Part shown: positions 11,506-46,515 of the stretch, piece after piece | Layout: every line of letters starts with the position of its first letter | Numbering within the stretch: position 1 is the first letter of the stretch | Assembly: GCA_949130485.1 (NCBI GenBank) | Contig: OX422184.1 | Span: 14,296,405-14,360,404 of the forward strand | Reading direction: 5' to 3' | Origin: Agelas oroides | Taxonomy: Eukaryota > Porifera > Demospongiae > Agelasida > Agelasidae | DNA length: 64,000 bases | Made by a program: the position numbers and the translations under genes | The notes under the pieces: model-generated | Database searches by the model: none | Told to the model about the DNA's origin: nothing | What the model saw: the letters and a program-made list of their open reading frames with translations, nothing else

Positions 11506-12700
11506 GCTCCCGCAATACTCTGTGCAAATTGTACAGTAGAAACACAGCAGTCATTCGGGTTGGAGAAAATGCTACTAATCCTCAGACCACTAAGCTATGA
11601 CTATCTGTCCCCATGTTTCTCTGCATAATTATACAACCACTCGTTAAAACTTCAGAAAATTCTCTCCAGCATGGTTCTGCTCACTCTAAAGTGATACTAT
11701 GCACTTTAGAGCATTATGTCATCATGTGAATATATGCATGTTCTGGTATGCATCTCTTTAATTGGAAAGCCAGATTTAGAACAAGTACTATATTATGTAT
11801 TGGAAACCTACCTGTCAGAATTCCTCCAATTTTGGCAAGAGAATTCTCAAATATCAAAAATGTCTCATCAGTTTCCTTGTCATGTCTCTCACTGGGATTT
11901 ATGGTTACAATAATCACATATGATCTTGGGCTCCATCCTCGGAGTCAGGTGGGTAGTGACCAAAAATCAGTGGCTTATCTGTTGGCTGCTGCATAAATGG
12001 GGGAAAATGTTCTCTGATACCAACTTAACTGAGATCCACAGGAGACCGATACCTCAGATTTATGGCCTACCCAAAATCTACAAACCTAAAATCCCCACTC
12101 AGACCCATAATTGCTTCATGCATAGAATTGCCATCCTACTAACTCTCAAAACTCACCACATCCCTCATATCCCCCCCAGCATGGCATTGTAGCTAGTTTA
12201 ACATCAAGGAGGCCCATCTTACCAGTAATATGCCCCCCCCCCCCCAATGCAGTTAACATGGTACTTAGTTAGTCTTGTTCCCAGGCCTTCCCACCGGCCA
12301 ATTTTTAATTACCAGGGGGATCACTTATAGTATTAAGAACTGGATAGTGGGAATGAGGCTTGTGGTTAGCAGCAACCCATGTTACTAGTAGTATATTGCC
12401 ACCTGAGGGGTGGCCCATTTTCACCAAAGAGGCCAGTCCCCTGGCCCCATTTAGGATGACCCCATTTTACCATGATGCTATGCCTGTTACGGATAAATGG
12501 GAAAAACTAACATGGTAGTGAACATGATGATATTCTGTAACTAATTTGTTTATTATAACATTTTTAGTATATCCCTGAGGGTGTTCTTTCGTATTGCGAA
12601 TGCACAATTTAGGGGTCAAAGGTTGTTCCAGTATTCCAGTCCAGTCAAGGGGTCCGTCACGGCGCGCCTCGGCATACAAGATTTCACGTGGATTTCGGAT

Positions 12701-12860
12701 TTCAGAATGGTTTTCTGGATTTCAAAGTGGATTTCTGGATTTCAAAGTGGATTTCTGGATTTCAAGTGGATTTCTGGATTTCAAAGTGGATTTCTGGATT
12801 GCAAAGTGGATTTCTGGATTTCAAGCGGATTTCTGGATTTCAAAGCGGATTTCTGGATTT
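12701..12860. repeat. Tandem 20-bp repeat, left array of the hAT-like element
   Basis: About eight copies of a unit containing GGATTTCTGGATTTCAAAGT, with one or two substitutions each. Orientation is the same as in the right array. Confidence 0.85.
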
Positions 12861-12989
12861 CATTTGAACCGCTATTATTCCGAAGATACAGCTAAAATAT
12901 ACTCATGAACAATCATGAACCACATTCTTCTCAGCCTATATGCTAACAATACAATGTCACAGGCACTTCACCACTACATAGCGCATAGG

Positions 12990-13160
12990 CAGCGTGTTCG
13001 TTGATTGTCATACATATACATACGCATACTTTCATTGATTGTCATACATATTACATACGCATACTTTCATTGATTGTCATACATATTCATACCATACTGC
13101 AATCATACGAGAATGACCTTTGTACCCGACCGCGAAGATCGGCCGGGTACAAAGGTCATT
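12990..13160. repeat. Interior of the hAT-like element: 3-copy repeat and a perfect hairpin
   Basis: Three copies of a roughly 35-bp unit containing TTGATTGTCATACATAT lie at about 12998-13095. At 13112-13162 an 18-bp inverted repeat (GAATGACCTTTGTACCCG and its complement) encloses a short loop. Confidence 0.7.
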
Positions 13161-13277
13161 CATTGTGGTGACATTCTATTACGTCATAGAAATCGGTGCA
13201 CCGCACGTGCATGTCTTGTAGTGTAATTAATGTAAAGTATACGGATATTTGCAGAGTATTTTAATAGAATCCTGAAT

Positions 13278-13455
13278 TGGATTTCCGGATTTTAGAGTGG
13301 ATTTCCGGATTTCAGAGTGGATTTCTGGATTTCAGATTGGATTTCTGGATTTCAGATTGGATTTCTGGATTTCACAGTGGATTTCTGGATTTCACAGTGG
13401 ATTTCTGGATTTCTGGATTTCACAGTGGATTTCTGGATTTCAGTTTGGATTTCTG
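13278..13455. repeat. Tandem 20-bp repeat, right array of the hAT-like element
   Basis: About nine units of GGATTTCTGGATTTCACAGT and variants, in direct orientation relative to the left array. One unit is shortened. Confidence 0.85.
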
Positions 13456-13871
13456 CCGACGGTGTACGAGATTTCTTTCGTGACGGACCCCTCGAGTCCA
13501 GTAGTTCAGTCCACTGATCCCAGACAACTAACTACTACATGGCATTGTACTGGAGTTTTGATATTTCATGAACACAGTTGACTAGCCACGATAACTCCAA
13601 ATCTAAATTGGAGCCCATTTCCAAATCTTGTCAACACTGAAGCTCCAAAACCAAATTATGGGCGTGCACTCACACAACTGCACACCACTGGAATTAGCCC
13701 TCTTTCTACTTTCATCCAACGCAAGTCTGAGCTTCAAAGCTCGTTGCGTTTGGAGCCACAACTGCTCAAAGTTCCTCCAGTTCATGTTTATTACACTCCA
13801 GCTAGTTTAACTTGCTCTTACTGCAAAGTGATGACTCCCAGTGACACACATAGATCTGCGAACCGAGGTAC

Positions 13872-13919
13872 TAGTCTCGTTCTCAGAACCCCGGTACGGT
13901 CGGTCTGGGAACGAGACTA
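13872..13919. mobile_element. 48-bp hairpin MITE upstream of the TRPA-type gene
   Basis: TAGTCTCGTTCTCAGAACC pairs with GGTCTGGGAACGAGACTA. It ends 119 bp before the predicted start codon, inside the likely promoter or leader. The flanks show only a partial shared GAGGTA, so the duplication is not proven here. Confidence 0.6.
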
Positions 13920-14038
13920 GCTCAGAGGTAACTTTGACGAAGCCAGACCCGAGCGCGCAGTGCCGCGCACTCGTCTGACTCGCGACACGGATTTCCGTGC
14001 TGGTCCGTGGACCTCCTCTCGTCTGACATGTTTTAAAC

Positions 14039-38317
<24,279 letters not shown>

Positions 38318-38933
38318 CAGATTCTATATGTACTACAACTAGCATAAATCTCTATAACTCTACTATAGGCTTATGTTGGTTGATTGCCAGAAGTGGAGGC
38401 CTTTTAGTTTCTAGTAGTGGTTAAAGCAACAACAACAAACAAACTGAATACATACTTGGAATTCTACTTTATTTCCAAATTCATTATCTGTGTATGTATT
38501 CTGATAATTGAGGCAATGGTAGTTCTCTTGTTTCCAAGGTCATGAATTTTGGGTGTATAATGATACACAAGTTTATGTAATATGTAATTAGTGAGTCGCA
38601 GTGTTTAGTGAGATTGTGTACTTTCATGAGTCCTCTAGTTAGACATCTTGTGCGGGTTTTCATCAGTTTCTGACATGCAGTTGTCAAAGCCTCCCAGAAA
38701 TCTGTACTCATTGTCTTAACCCGTATATAACCACTGGCTCAGTGCAACTCAGATTATCAGTGGTTATCCAAAATGACTCTAGCACAAAAATGATGCAGGG
38801 ATGGGCTTTGTATATTTATACCTTCACTTTTATATCATCCCTGCCTTGTTTGCATACTTTTGGCTTGCCATGCACCACTACATCTTATTTTTGTAATTTT
38901 TCTTCTAATATTAGCTCTATGCATATAAACAAA
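38318..38933. other. 3' flank of the TRPA-type gene
   Basis: No plus-strand AATAAA was found within 600 bp of the stop. A dispersed repeat shared with 23925-24100 in inverted orientation (CTTCACTTTTATATCATCCC) lies at about 38800-38880. Confidence 0.4.
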
Positions 38934-40086
38934 TAGAGTAACCAATCAATTATCGGACACCCCACATTATCGGACGGCTGCATAGCACGAATGGGAGTAA
39001 CAACGGCCCTTGTTTTTGATCCAGTAGGTAGGTTGATGCAACTGCTACGTGCACCCCAAATTTGAGCTTTATAGATCAGTGAATGTGGACGCTATGCCCC
39101 AATAAAGGGCGGTGTCCGATGGTCGCGACCATCGGACGAAACTACCGATCCACGGACGACGAAGTCCTATAAAGCGAGGGAGGCAGCATTGTCCACCAAA
39201 CTTGGTTTTCAGCTGCAGCTATCCTTTCTCTATCTAACCTCCAATTATCAGCGATTCTGTTGTAGAACGGAGACAAGTGTCGCGTGAAGAAGCGCGCAGG
39301 TTCAACCCATTAATCATCGGACGAGAATGAGCATGCGTATATGCAGATTTTGACATTGAAATAGCTTTTTGAAGGTAAGAATCCTTCAAAAGTAGCTGAA
39401 TAGTCTGACATATGTATGTACTAGTAGCTAGTGGTAAGTAGGCTGTATACGAAGTGTGCAACGTGTGATAAGTAGCCTGTATATTGGAAGTGTGCATGGA
39501 ACGTGGTATAGCATACTTCTCTGCAGCATGACACAGCTTATCACACGTTTCGCACTTCGTATGTAGCCTACTTACCACTAGCTACTGGTACATACTATGT
39601 CAAACTATTCACCCACTTTTGAAGGATTCTTACCTTCCAAAAGCCTTTTCAATTTCACGTGCTTTGTCGAAGTGTGCATACACGCATGCTCATTCTCGTC
39701 CGATGATTGATGGGTTGAACCTACGCGCTTCTTCACGCGACACTTGTCTCCATTCAACAACAGAATCGCTGATAATTGGAGGTTAGGTAGAGAAAGGATA
39801 GCTGCAGCTGAAAACCAAGTTTGGTGGACAGTGCTGCCTCCCTCGCTTTATAGGACTTCGTCGTCCGTGGATTGGTAGTTTCGTCCGATGGTCGCGACCA
39901 TCGGACACCGCCCTTTATTGGGGCGTAGCGTCCACATTCACTGATCTATAAAGCTCAAATTTGGGGTGCACGTAGCAGTTGCATCAACCTACCTACTGGA
40001 TCAAAAACAAGGGCCGTTGTTACTTCCATTCGTGCTATGCAGCCGTCCGATAATGTAGGGTGTCCGATAATTGATTGCTTACTCTA
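38934..40086. mobile_element. 1.15-kb near-perfect palindromic (foldback) element
   Basis: The two arms, each about 540 bp, are reverse complements with only scattered differences, from TAGAGTAACCAATCAATTAT at the outer left to ATAATTGATTGCTTACTCTA at the outer right. The arm also contains its own perfect 12-bp palindrome TGGTCGCGACCA. The short centre is around 39480-39535. No transposase frame is seen. The palindrome is directly followed by another inverted-repeat element at 40088. Confidence 0.85.
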
Positions 40087-40087
40087 G

Positions 40088-40405
40088 TACCGTATTTCTT
40101 CGATCAGACGCCGCGGCTACTCGCTCGATCCTCGTTTTGTGCGGCTACTATTCGAGGGCGGCTACTATTCTGACGGTTGCTAGACGCTGTCAGTAGTACG
40201 CGCAGCCTCTCACTCCTGCTGTCAGCCGTGGAAACGACTCGTACAACACAGGCGTGGTGACCGTCGTCAGAAATCATTCGCACACGTGTACGCTGCCGCG
40301 TTTACTACCCGTAGCTACTATTCGAGGGCGGCGTTTATTTCGTTCAAGAGCTTCGGATTGTGCGGCTACTATTCGAGGGCGGCGTCTATTCGAAGAAATA
40401 CGGTA
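40088..40405. mobile_element. MITE with ends TACCGTATTTCTTCGA
   Basis: TACCGTATTTCTTCGATCAG at the left and CTATTCGAAGAAATACGGTA at the right form inverted termini. The motif GCGGCTACTATTCGAGGGCG recurs about four times inside. TA-type flanks are possible. It abuts the large palindrome. Confidence 0.7.
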
Positions 40406-42085
40406 TATAGTGGGCTGTGCATACTTTGCTATCAACACCAGCTAAACAGTACCACATGCAGCCTGTAAAGGGGTTTGAACACAAATAAATTTACCTTTAA
40501 TTTCTTGCTGCACTAATCAGTTTTACATCAATTTTAAGATTACCAAATTAGTAAAGTATCTTGCTACCGTGATTGCCTTTTCAGTATAGCTAAAACAGTT
40601 CTGCAACTGTGGCTATAAGAATGTGTATATATCACAATCAAAGTGCATGTGCAGCATTCATGGCAAATAAAACCTGGTCATGCCACAAAAACCTAGCACT
40701 GTATATATATAGGTATGAATGAGATAAGGATTTTCTCCAGGCAGAGATCAATAAATTATACCAGATCAAAGTGATGATAAATAATTATCTTACATCATGT
40801 AACAGTTACCATGAAAATGTATACTGCAGTCACATGCAATCAAGGCATGCAGCTTTCACTCTTGCAAATGTGCTGCCTTGGCATGCAGCTATTTTCTGTG
40901 GTGGAAAAACTATTGATTAGGATGAGCTAAGAAGTGGTGTGTCCTCCCAGGGCCAAGATCAATAAGTATTGTCAACATAACGCAGTTTCCAAGCAACCAT
41001 CACAGTTGGTAAGCTAGCTATATACTTACATATGGTGACATTATGCAATCACATGACATCATGCACCAGTTATACGTACTGTCATGATATTTCATAATAT
41101 TTCACTCTCGATTGGAGTTTCATCTAACAAGGGGGCCGGGGGGAAGGGAGAAGCTACCCAGTCCAAAGAAATTAACTATACTATAAGCTAAGGATGCACT
41201 ATAAGTGACATTTGGCTAGAAGTTTGATGTCTACTGTCTAGGTGTGAAAGATGATCAGACTAGATGCATGGGTTGATACAGCATACAGATGATGCAAGCA
41301 GCCAGAGTGCACAACAATCAAACAAGGCTAGAAAAGAGCTGACATAGAAAGGGAATTATCTAAGCATGAACAGGAGATGTTACAGCAATCAGAGTAGACA
41401 TATATGTAGTAACAGCTGGCAAAAAGTCATAATTTTACCACACAGGAAGTGTACTTCAGCTTTACAGTAATCAAGAAAATAAGTAGTCAGATGTCATTGA
41501 AATTATAGTATAGACCACTTAGCTTAGTAATCTACTAGATTTGTAATTCCGCAACTTTGCTTGGTTTTATCTAATAACAGTGCAGTATAGACTGCAGATA
41601 CCAGCTCCCAAAAATTTTGTACTATGAAAATTGTATTAAAATGCTTCCCAAAAAATTTTGTAGAGGAAGCCCTGACTGACTGACTTAGCTACATTTGCTG
41701 CTGATTTGACCAAAAATCATTTAATGCAAGTGATAGTCAAATTAATGGTACAGCTAATAACGGCCAAACTACAGCAAAATGGTCATTATACTATATGACT
41801 ACAAAAGATTGCCAGTGCTAGCCTACATCTCTGTGTACTTAACAACTAGCTACATTATGCAATTTGATTGCAACAACTGTTACTTTGTGCATACTGCAAA
41901 CATGTCTTCCTTCATTGTACAGTAAAGTCCAAAGGACAAAAAATGTCCATGACCACATCGCACTTCAACATGGTAGAAGAGTGCTCCATTTGTGTGTGCG
42001 CTATACTACCAGGTACTGACTGAGGAAAGTGATCCACGGTTATAAACGATGCTTAGCTAGCTTTTCTGAAGTGAAATAGTAAAGG
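40406..42085. other. No gene recognised
   Basis: AT-rich sequence between the inverted repeats and the stop of the Pmp-repeat gene. No exon, repeat or poly(A) signal of note. Confidence 0.4.
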
Positions 42086-45000
42086 TCAGAGGCTGCTGTG
42101 GGTGGACTGCAGCAGATCTTCAAGCCAAGGTTCACGAAGCTGATCACACCTTTCTGACTCTGTCAGGTCAATCGGAGGATTGTCGACTGTTTGCTTGGTG
42201 TTGAGTTTTTTAAACTGCAGGGTGAGTTTAGCGGAAACCTTCTTCCACAGCTTGGTGTGCCTTAATTGCTGGAAGATGTGGTAGGCAAGGATGCCAATGA
42301 ATGTTGCAAGTGCTATGGAGACAGAAGTGTACCCAACTGCAAGTTTGCTTCCTTTTGAGTGGCCAACATGGTAGGTGGTAACAGCTAGTACAACCAGGTT
42401 CAGAGCAAACGAGCCTTCCAATGCATCTAGACACCAGTTCTTGTAAACGCCACCACTGACCCAGGCCCACATTTGAAGCATTGCAGTTCCCAGTGGAATT
42501 GCTAGCAAGTTAATATTGGGGTCTTGCTGAGGACTTAAAGCAAACACTAGAAGAAGGACAAGGCGAAATACAAGCAGCAGTCCAGGCCAGTAGCGATGCT
42601 TTGGTTTGTAGGGAGCATGATATGAGTCCATGAATGGTTTCAGCCGGGCACTGTTGACCCATGAGAAGAACCTCAGATGTGATATGGCCTGCAGACACTG
42701 ACCAAAAAGAAGCAAAAATGTGTAAGGAAGAAAGAGGAAGAGGAAGACGAGCACTGCCGCTAGAAAGAGTGGAATGTGTTTGCCAACAAGATAGTCAACA
42801 TTTGCATCAATCAACCACACACTTCTGTTGTAGTGGTTTTCTGGATATTCAAGATCAACAAAATAAGCTACAGCAATCAATGTGCGGAGGATCTTTGCAT
42901 ACGAAAACAGGATGAGTGTTGCTAATACAGACACTGGGTTGTTGCCAAGCAGGTTTGCAAACCTCTGTGAGTAATGACTAACAAAAACCACGAGTCCTAC
43001 TAGCACCCAAATATATACAGGAAACGCAAATTGCAGCCATGTCTTGCTATAAGCATCCATTCCATCATAGAAACATGTTTCAATACCAAAGTCAAGGTTA
43101 ATCCATGCAATAAAGACTGATAAAGCATCAGTAGATTTTGTTGGTAGAAAGACGGTACGATTGACTCCAACAATATTGGCGTAGAACACTAGGCCACTGA
43201 GTGTTCCCTCTGCCACTGTCAGTTTGCAGACAAGCAAAAATAACACCAGTGCTACTCCCATCAGAATAAAAGGGACGAGCAAGGCAAGATGGCTGTTGGT
43301 GCAATGTTTGCAATGAGAAGTGCCTAGCACCAGGCTATAATTATTCTTACAAGCTCCACAAAAGAGACCTGACCTGTTGTATGCACACTGTACGTCTGAC
43401 AGGGTACTGTTTAGAGGAAAGGTAACTGTGTAAGGGACACAGTAATCAAAAGGACAGTGTGGATGAACAATAACTAGTCCTTGAGATTGATCATACCCAA
43501 CCCAAAAGGTGTCACGTGTTATTCGTCCTATTCCATTTGTTATATTGCAGTAGTTTGTATATTTTTGAAGTGCTGTGTCACAAACACATGACATTGAACT
43601 GTTTTGTAGAGTAAATCCAGGTGGGCAGTTTTGACTTACATTTAATTGAAGCAGCAGTTTATCGCTGACTGTTGAACATGAGCCATCTGCATACAACTCT
43701 AGGTACACATCCTGCACTGAAAACACAGTGTAGTGGAATACAGTGCATGTTTTAGTTGTCTGCTGAATGTATTGAGAACTTAGAAGTGTGCCTTTATCCA
43801 TATGACTTCTGACTGCTGCAGGAACTATTCCATCTCTCTGTCCAACAGCCACCACTGAAACTTGAAATGTTTCACCAGGGTAGACTGATAGGGTCTTGTT
43901 TGACTTGCTGCAGTCTGGATGGTTGCTTTCACATGGACATAAGCGAAATGGGTCAGAGGAAATGGTTGAGGTTTTGTTTTGATCTTCAATGCGGACTAAC
44001 AAGTCAAACACTTCACTAGAGCTATTTGAGTCCAGGCCAGTGAGTTTGCAGTTATCTATCGTGCCACCGTATAATGCACTTCCTGCAACATTAGCAGAGT
44101 TGTTTTCAAACACAAGTTGGACACCACTGGTAAGATTCAGACCCGGGAGTTGAAAGAAGCATTTTTGTCTTGGTATAAATGTGGCAATTCGATTCACAGT
44201 GCAATAAATGAAGGAGTTAGCATTAAAAATATAAATGGCTCCTCCTAAATCTGCGTAATTGTTCTCCCAACACACAGTTGTTTGAGGCAAAACGGTGAAA
44301 GTTGAAAAAATAGCCAGATACATTGCACCTCCACGGCTATCTCTTAATTTATCTGCATCATGTCCATTATTAGAAAAGCTAATGTTTCCATTCAGTGTCA
44401 CTGTGCTGTTAAAATTTGCAGAGATGGCTCCACCTTGGATTGCAGAGTTGCTGATGAAGCTGCTAGTTCCAGTGAAACTCAATGAGATGTCGGCTACTGC
44501 AAAGATTGCACCACCATTGTTTGCTGAGTTGTTGGAGAAGATGCTTGTTCCATTGAAAGTAAGTACAACGTTGCCAACTGTAGCAATTGCACCACCTTCA
44601 TAATGAGCTACATTATGCATAAAGTCACTAGTGCCGATGAAACTCAATGATGTGCTGTTTACAGCAGCAATAGCACCACCACTAGTATTGTCTGCTGAGT
44701 TGCTGATGAAGTTGTTGGTCCCTTTGAAGGTAATGATACTGTTTGTTGCATAGATTGCACCACCACCGTAACTGTTTGCTACGTTGTTGATGAAGTTGTT
44801 TATTCCATTGAAGATAAGTACAACATTGATATATGTGAAGATTGCACCACCAACATCTGCAGAGTTGTTAATAAAATTATTAGTATCAATGAAATTCAAC
44901 GATGAGTTGGTTTCTGCAAGAATTGCACCACCAACACTCTTACCATTTGCCGAGTTACCAATGAAGTTACTGGTTCCATTAAAGTGCAGTGAGCTTGCTG

Positions 45001-45709
45001 ATGTCCATATTGCTCCACCACAATCGAAGGGATCAGAAAGGTAAGAAGCTGTTTGATTATTTTCAAGAAATGAAGTGTTCCCAGTGAATGTCAGGGTGCT
45101 GTTAAAAGCAGTAATGCCACACCCTAAGGCACGCTTTTCACTGACTGACTCACATGCACATTGGTTACGTATAAACACATTCTCTACCAGAGTAATGCTG
45201 GTGTTACATACTGTGAGTGCTGTACCAATGTTGTCATGAAAGGAACAGTTAACCAGTTTAGAGTACAATACAGATTGCAAATGCAGGGCAGAGTTGCTAG
45301 CTGGATGACTACCATAACTCCTGTAAGAGGTAAAAGCTAAATAATAAATCTTGAGGTCTACCATATTTGTGAAGCTGAAGCCAACTGACCCATTGCAAAC
45401 AACTGTTGCTATGTTGTCTGAGGAAGACTCTCCATGCATGGTTAGCCTGGATGCATTGGCAATTGTGATATTCATATTAAGAACATGGTCACCTGGCAAG
45501 AACACCATAGTAGTGTTGGAGATAACATACAGTTCAGCTTCTTGTGCATACTCAGAGAGTGTGGCACACTGGGTTGAATTGTGAGGGCAGGATGAGCATG
45601 AGATGGCAGTGGGTGAGACACAATACACATTCTCAGCAGAGGAGGAGGAGAGGATGTTGATGAGCAGTGCTGTCACAAGAACAATGAATGGTACAGACTG
45701 AACCATCAT
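42086..45709 (-). CDS. Pmp-repeat (GGAI/FxxN) extracellular protein with multi-pass membrane C-terminus
   Basis: This is a single-exon gene of 1207 codons. Residues 1-25 form a signal peptide (FIVLVTALLINIL) with likely cleavage before ENVYC. Residues about 60-220 look like a right-handed beta-helix start. From about 230 to 490 there are ten GGA[IM] motifs alternating with FxxN motifs (e.g. FNGTSNFIGNSA), the hallmark of Pmp-type beta-helix repeats first known from chlamydial surface proteins. A Cys-rich segment follows, with CGACKNNYSLVLG and CKHC at about 785-805. About eight hydrophobic segments lie between 810 and 1160 (e.g. LLVPFILMGVALVLFLLVC), and a short cytosolic tail follows. The ectodomain is rich in N-glycosylation sites, consistent with secretion. 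The role is unknown; a cell-surface receptor or adhesion protein is an inference from topology. A decayed copy of its 3' end lies at 46516-46757. Confidence 0.88.
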   Translation of the reverse strand: MMVQSVPFIVLVTALLINILSSSSAENVYCVSPTAISCSSCPHNSTQCATLSEYAQEAELYVISNTTMVFLPGDHVLNMNITIANASRLTMHGESSSDNIATVVCNGSVGFSFTNMVDLKIYYLAFTSYRSYGSHPASNSALHLQSVLYSKLVNCSFHDNIGTALTVCNTSITLVENVFIRNQCACESVSEKRALGCGITAFNSTLTFTGNTSFLENNQTASYLSDPFDCGGAIWTSASSLHFNGTSNFIGNSANGKSVGGAILAETNSSLNFIDTNNFINNSADVGGAIFTYINVVLIFNGINNFINNVANSYGGGAIYATNSIITFKGTNNFISNSADNTSGGAIAAVNSTSLSFIGTSDFMHNVAHYEGGAIATVGNVVLTFNGTSIFSNNSANNGGAIFAVADISLSFTGTSSFISNSAIQGGAISANFNSTVTLNGNISFSNNGHDADKLRDSRGGAMYLAIFSTFTVLPQTTVCWENNYADLGGAIYIFNANSFIYCTVNRIATFIPRQKCFFQLPGLNLTSGVQLVFENNSANVAGSALYGGTIDNCKLTGLDSNSSSEVFDLLVRIEDQNKTSTISSDPFRLCPCESNHPDCSKSNKTLSVYPGETFQVSVVAVGQRDGIVPAAVRSHMDKGTLLSSQYIQQTTKTCTVFHYTVFSVQDVYLELYADGSCSTVSDKLLLQLNVSQNCPPGFTLQNSSMSCVCDTALQKYTNYCNITNGIGRITRDTFWVGYDQSQGLVIVHPHCPFDYCVPYTVTFPLNSTLSDVQCAYNRSGLFCGACKNNYSLVLGTSHCKHCTNSHLALLVPFILMGVALVLFLLVCKLTVAEGTLSGLVFYANIVGVNRTVFLPTKSTDALSVFIAWINLDFGIETCFYDGMDAYSKTWLQFAFPVYIWVLVGLVVFVSHYSQRFANLLGNNPVSVLATLILFSYAKILRTLIAVAYFVDLEYPENHYNRSVWLIDANVDYLVGKHIPLFLAAVLVFLFLFLPYTFLLLFGQCLQAISHLRFFSWVNSARLKPFMDSYHAPYKPKHRYWPGLLLVFRLVLLLVFALSPQQDPNINLLAIPLGTAMLQMWAWVSGGVYKNWCLDALEGSFALNLVVLAVTTYHVGHSKGSKLAVGYTSVSIALATFIGILAYHIFQQLRHTKLWKKVSAKLTLQFKKLNTKQTVDNPPIDLTESERCDQLREPWLEDLLQSTHSSL

Positions 45710-45735
45710 GTGAAATGGCTGCAGAAAGAAAGAGG

Positions 45736-45742
45736 TTTTATA
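45736..45742 (-). promoter_or_regulatory. TATA-like box, or branch/pyrimidine region, upstream of the Pmp-repeat gene
   Basis: On the minus strand TATAAAA is followed by CCTCTTTCTTTCTGCAG and then the ATG 10 nt on. The same bases read well as an intron end. So either the promoter is extremely close to the start codon, or there is a 5'-UTR intron whose acceptor lies just before the ATG. Confidence 0.4.
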
Positions 45743-46515
45743 GTTGTATTTGTGATGTCACAAATACTGGTTACAATACACAAGATACTGCTTTCACTGC
45801 ATGTAGATACACAAACCTCCTACATTATGTACTTGTACCCATGTCTCCACCGCAGTTTTATCACTTGCAATATGAGGCTATGACTAATTAAATTATTACT
45901 AGGCAAGTTAGAAATAGCAAATCACATAACATACCATCACTTTCACTGGCCCACTCTGTCACTTGCTACACACTTGTATTCAAAAATTAGAAGTAAAGTG
46001 ATCTGAAGTACAAAGTTCTTTTTGCGAATAAAAAACGGTCAGGTCAGCAAAGATTTGTGACAAAACATCACTTAAAATGAGTGATTTTTCTTATATGAAT
46101 GTTGTGTACTGAAAATTGTGTTTTGAATATTGTTCTGATATTTTGGAAAGACTTTACAGTATTAATCTAGTGTTTCTTCGATGCATGTGTACATCCACAC
46201 ATTAATTTGCTTGAGAACAAGTGCCTGTGTTTTCATAACTCTGCAATTCAGCTAGCAAACTGAAAGTATACAGAGCCACTGTTTAAATCATCCATAGCAT
46301 TTATGGTTGCATAAACATAGATGGTGTTGTCGAAAAGTTAGTGCCGGTAGACTTACATAAATCAACTTAATTCAGACTTCAAGCATGGCACACTACTGCT
46401 TCCCAATATCTTTAGTTCTAGTGAAATATATAATACTAGCTAACACAACCACTTACAACTGCTCAAGCAAAGATTCCTAAAACTGACCAAGGTTTCTAGA
46501 TAACTCTATTGGATC

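Larger units (their letters stand above)
8995..12645. other. No gene recognised; SINE heads, a hairpin MITE and homopolymers
   Basis: I found no exon with splice context in this 3.6 kb. A possible further TAGTCTTG-type MITE remnant spans about 12270-12358 (TTCCCAGGCC near the left, GGGAATGAGGCT at the right) but lacks a matching flank duplication. Confidence 0.45.
12646..13494. mobile_element. hAT-like non-autonomous element with subterminal 20-bp repeats
   Basis: The ends are CAAGGGGTCCGTCAC at the left and the reverse complement of CGAGGGGTCCGTCAC at the right. They are flanked by an exact 8-bp duplication AGTCCAGT (12638-12645 and 13495-13502). Eight-bp duplications and C-A/G-GGG termini fit the hAT superfamily. 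Two arrays of a 20-bp unit (GATTTCTGGATTTCAAAGTG and variants) lie inside, at about 12701-12860 and 13278-13455. Open frames through these arrays simply translate the repeat and are not genes. Confidence 0.75.

Noticed and set aside
12581-12908. SGFQSGFLDFK-type repeat proteins (three frames)
   Set aside because: All three frames are open because a 20-bp repeat of the hAT-like element happens to lack stops.
38484-38711. 75-codon minus-strand frame with AATAAA 11 nt after its stop
   Set aside because: The peptide looks random and no upstream exon or homology is visible; a chance AATAAA in AT-rich DNA is likely.
42661-45584. Several plus-strand and alternative-frame open frames within the Pmp-repeat gene
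   Set aside because: Shadows of the 1207-codon minus-strand gene; for example LLVPLK-type repeats simply mirror its repeat units.
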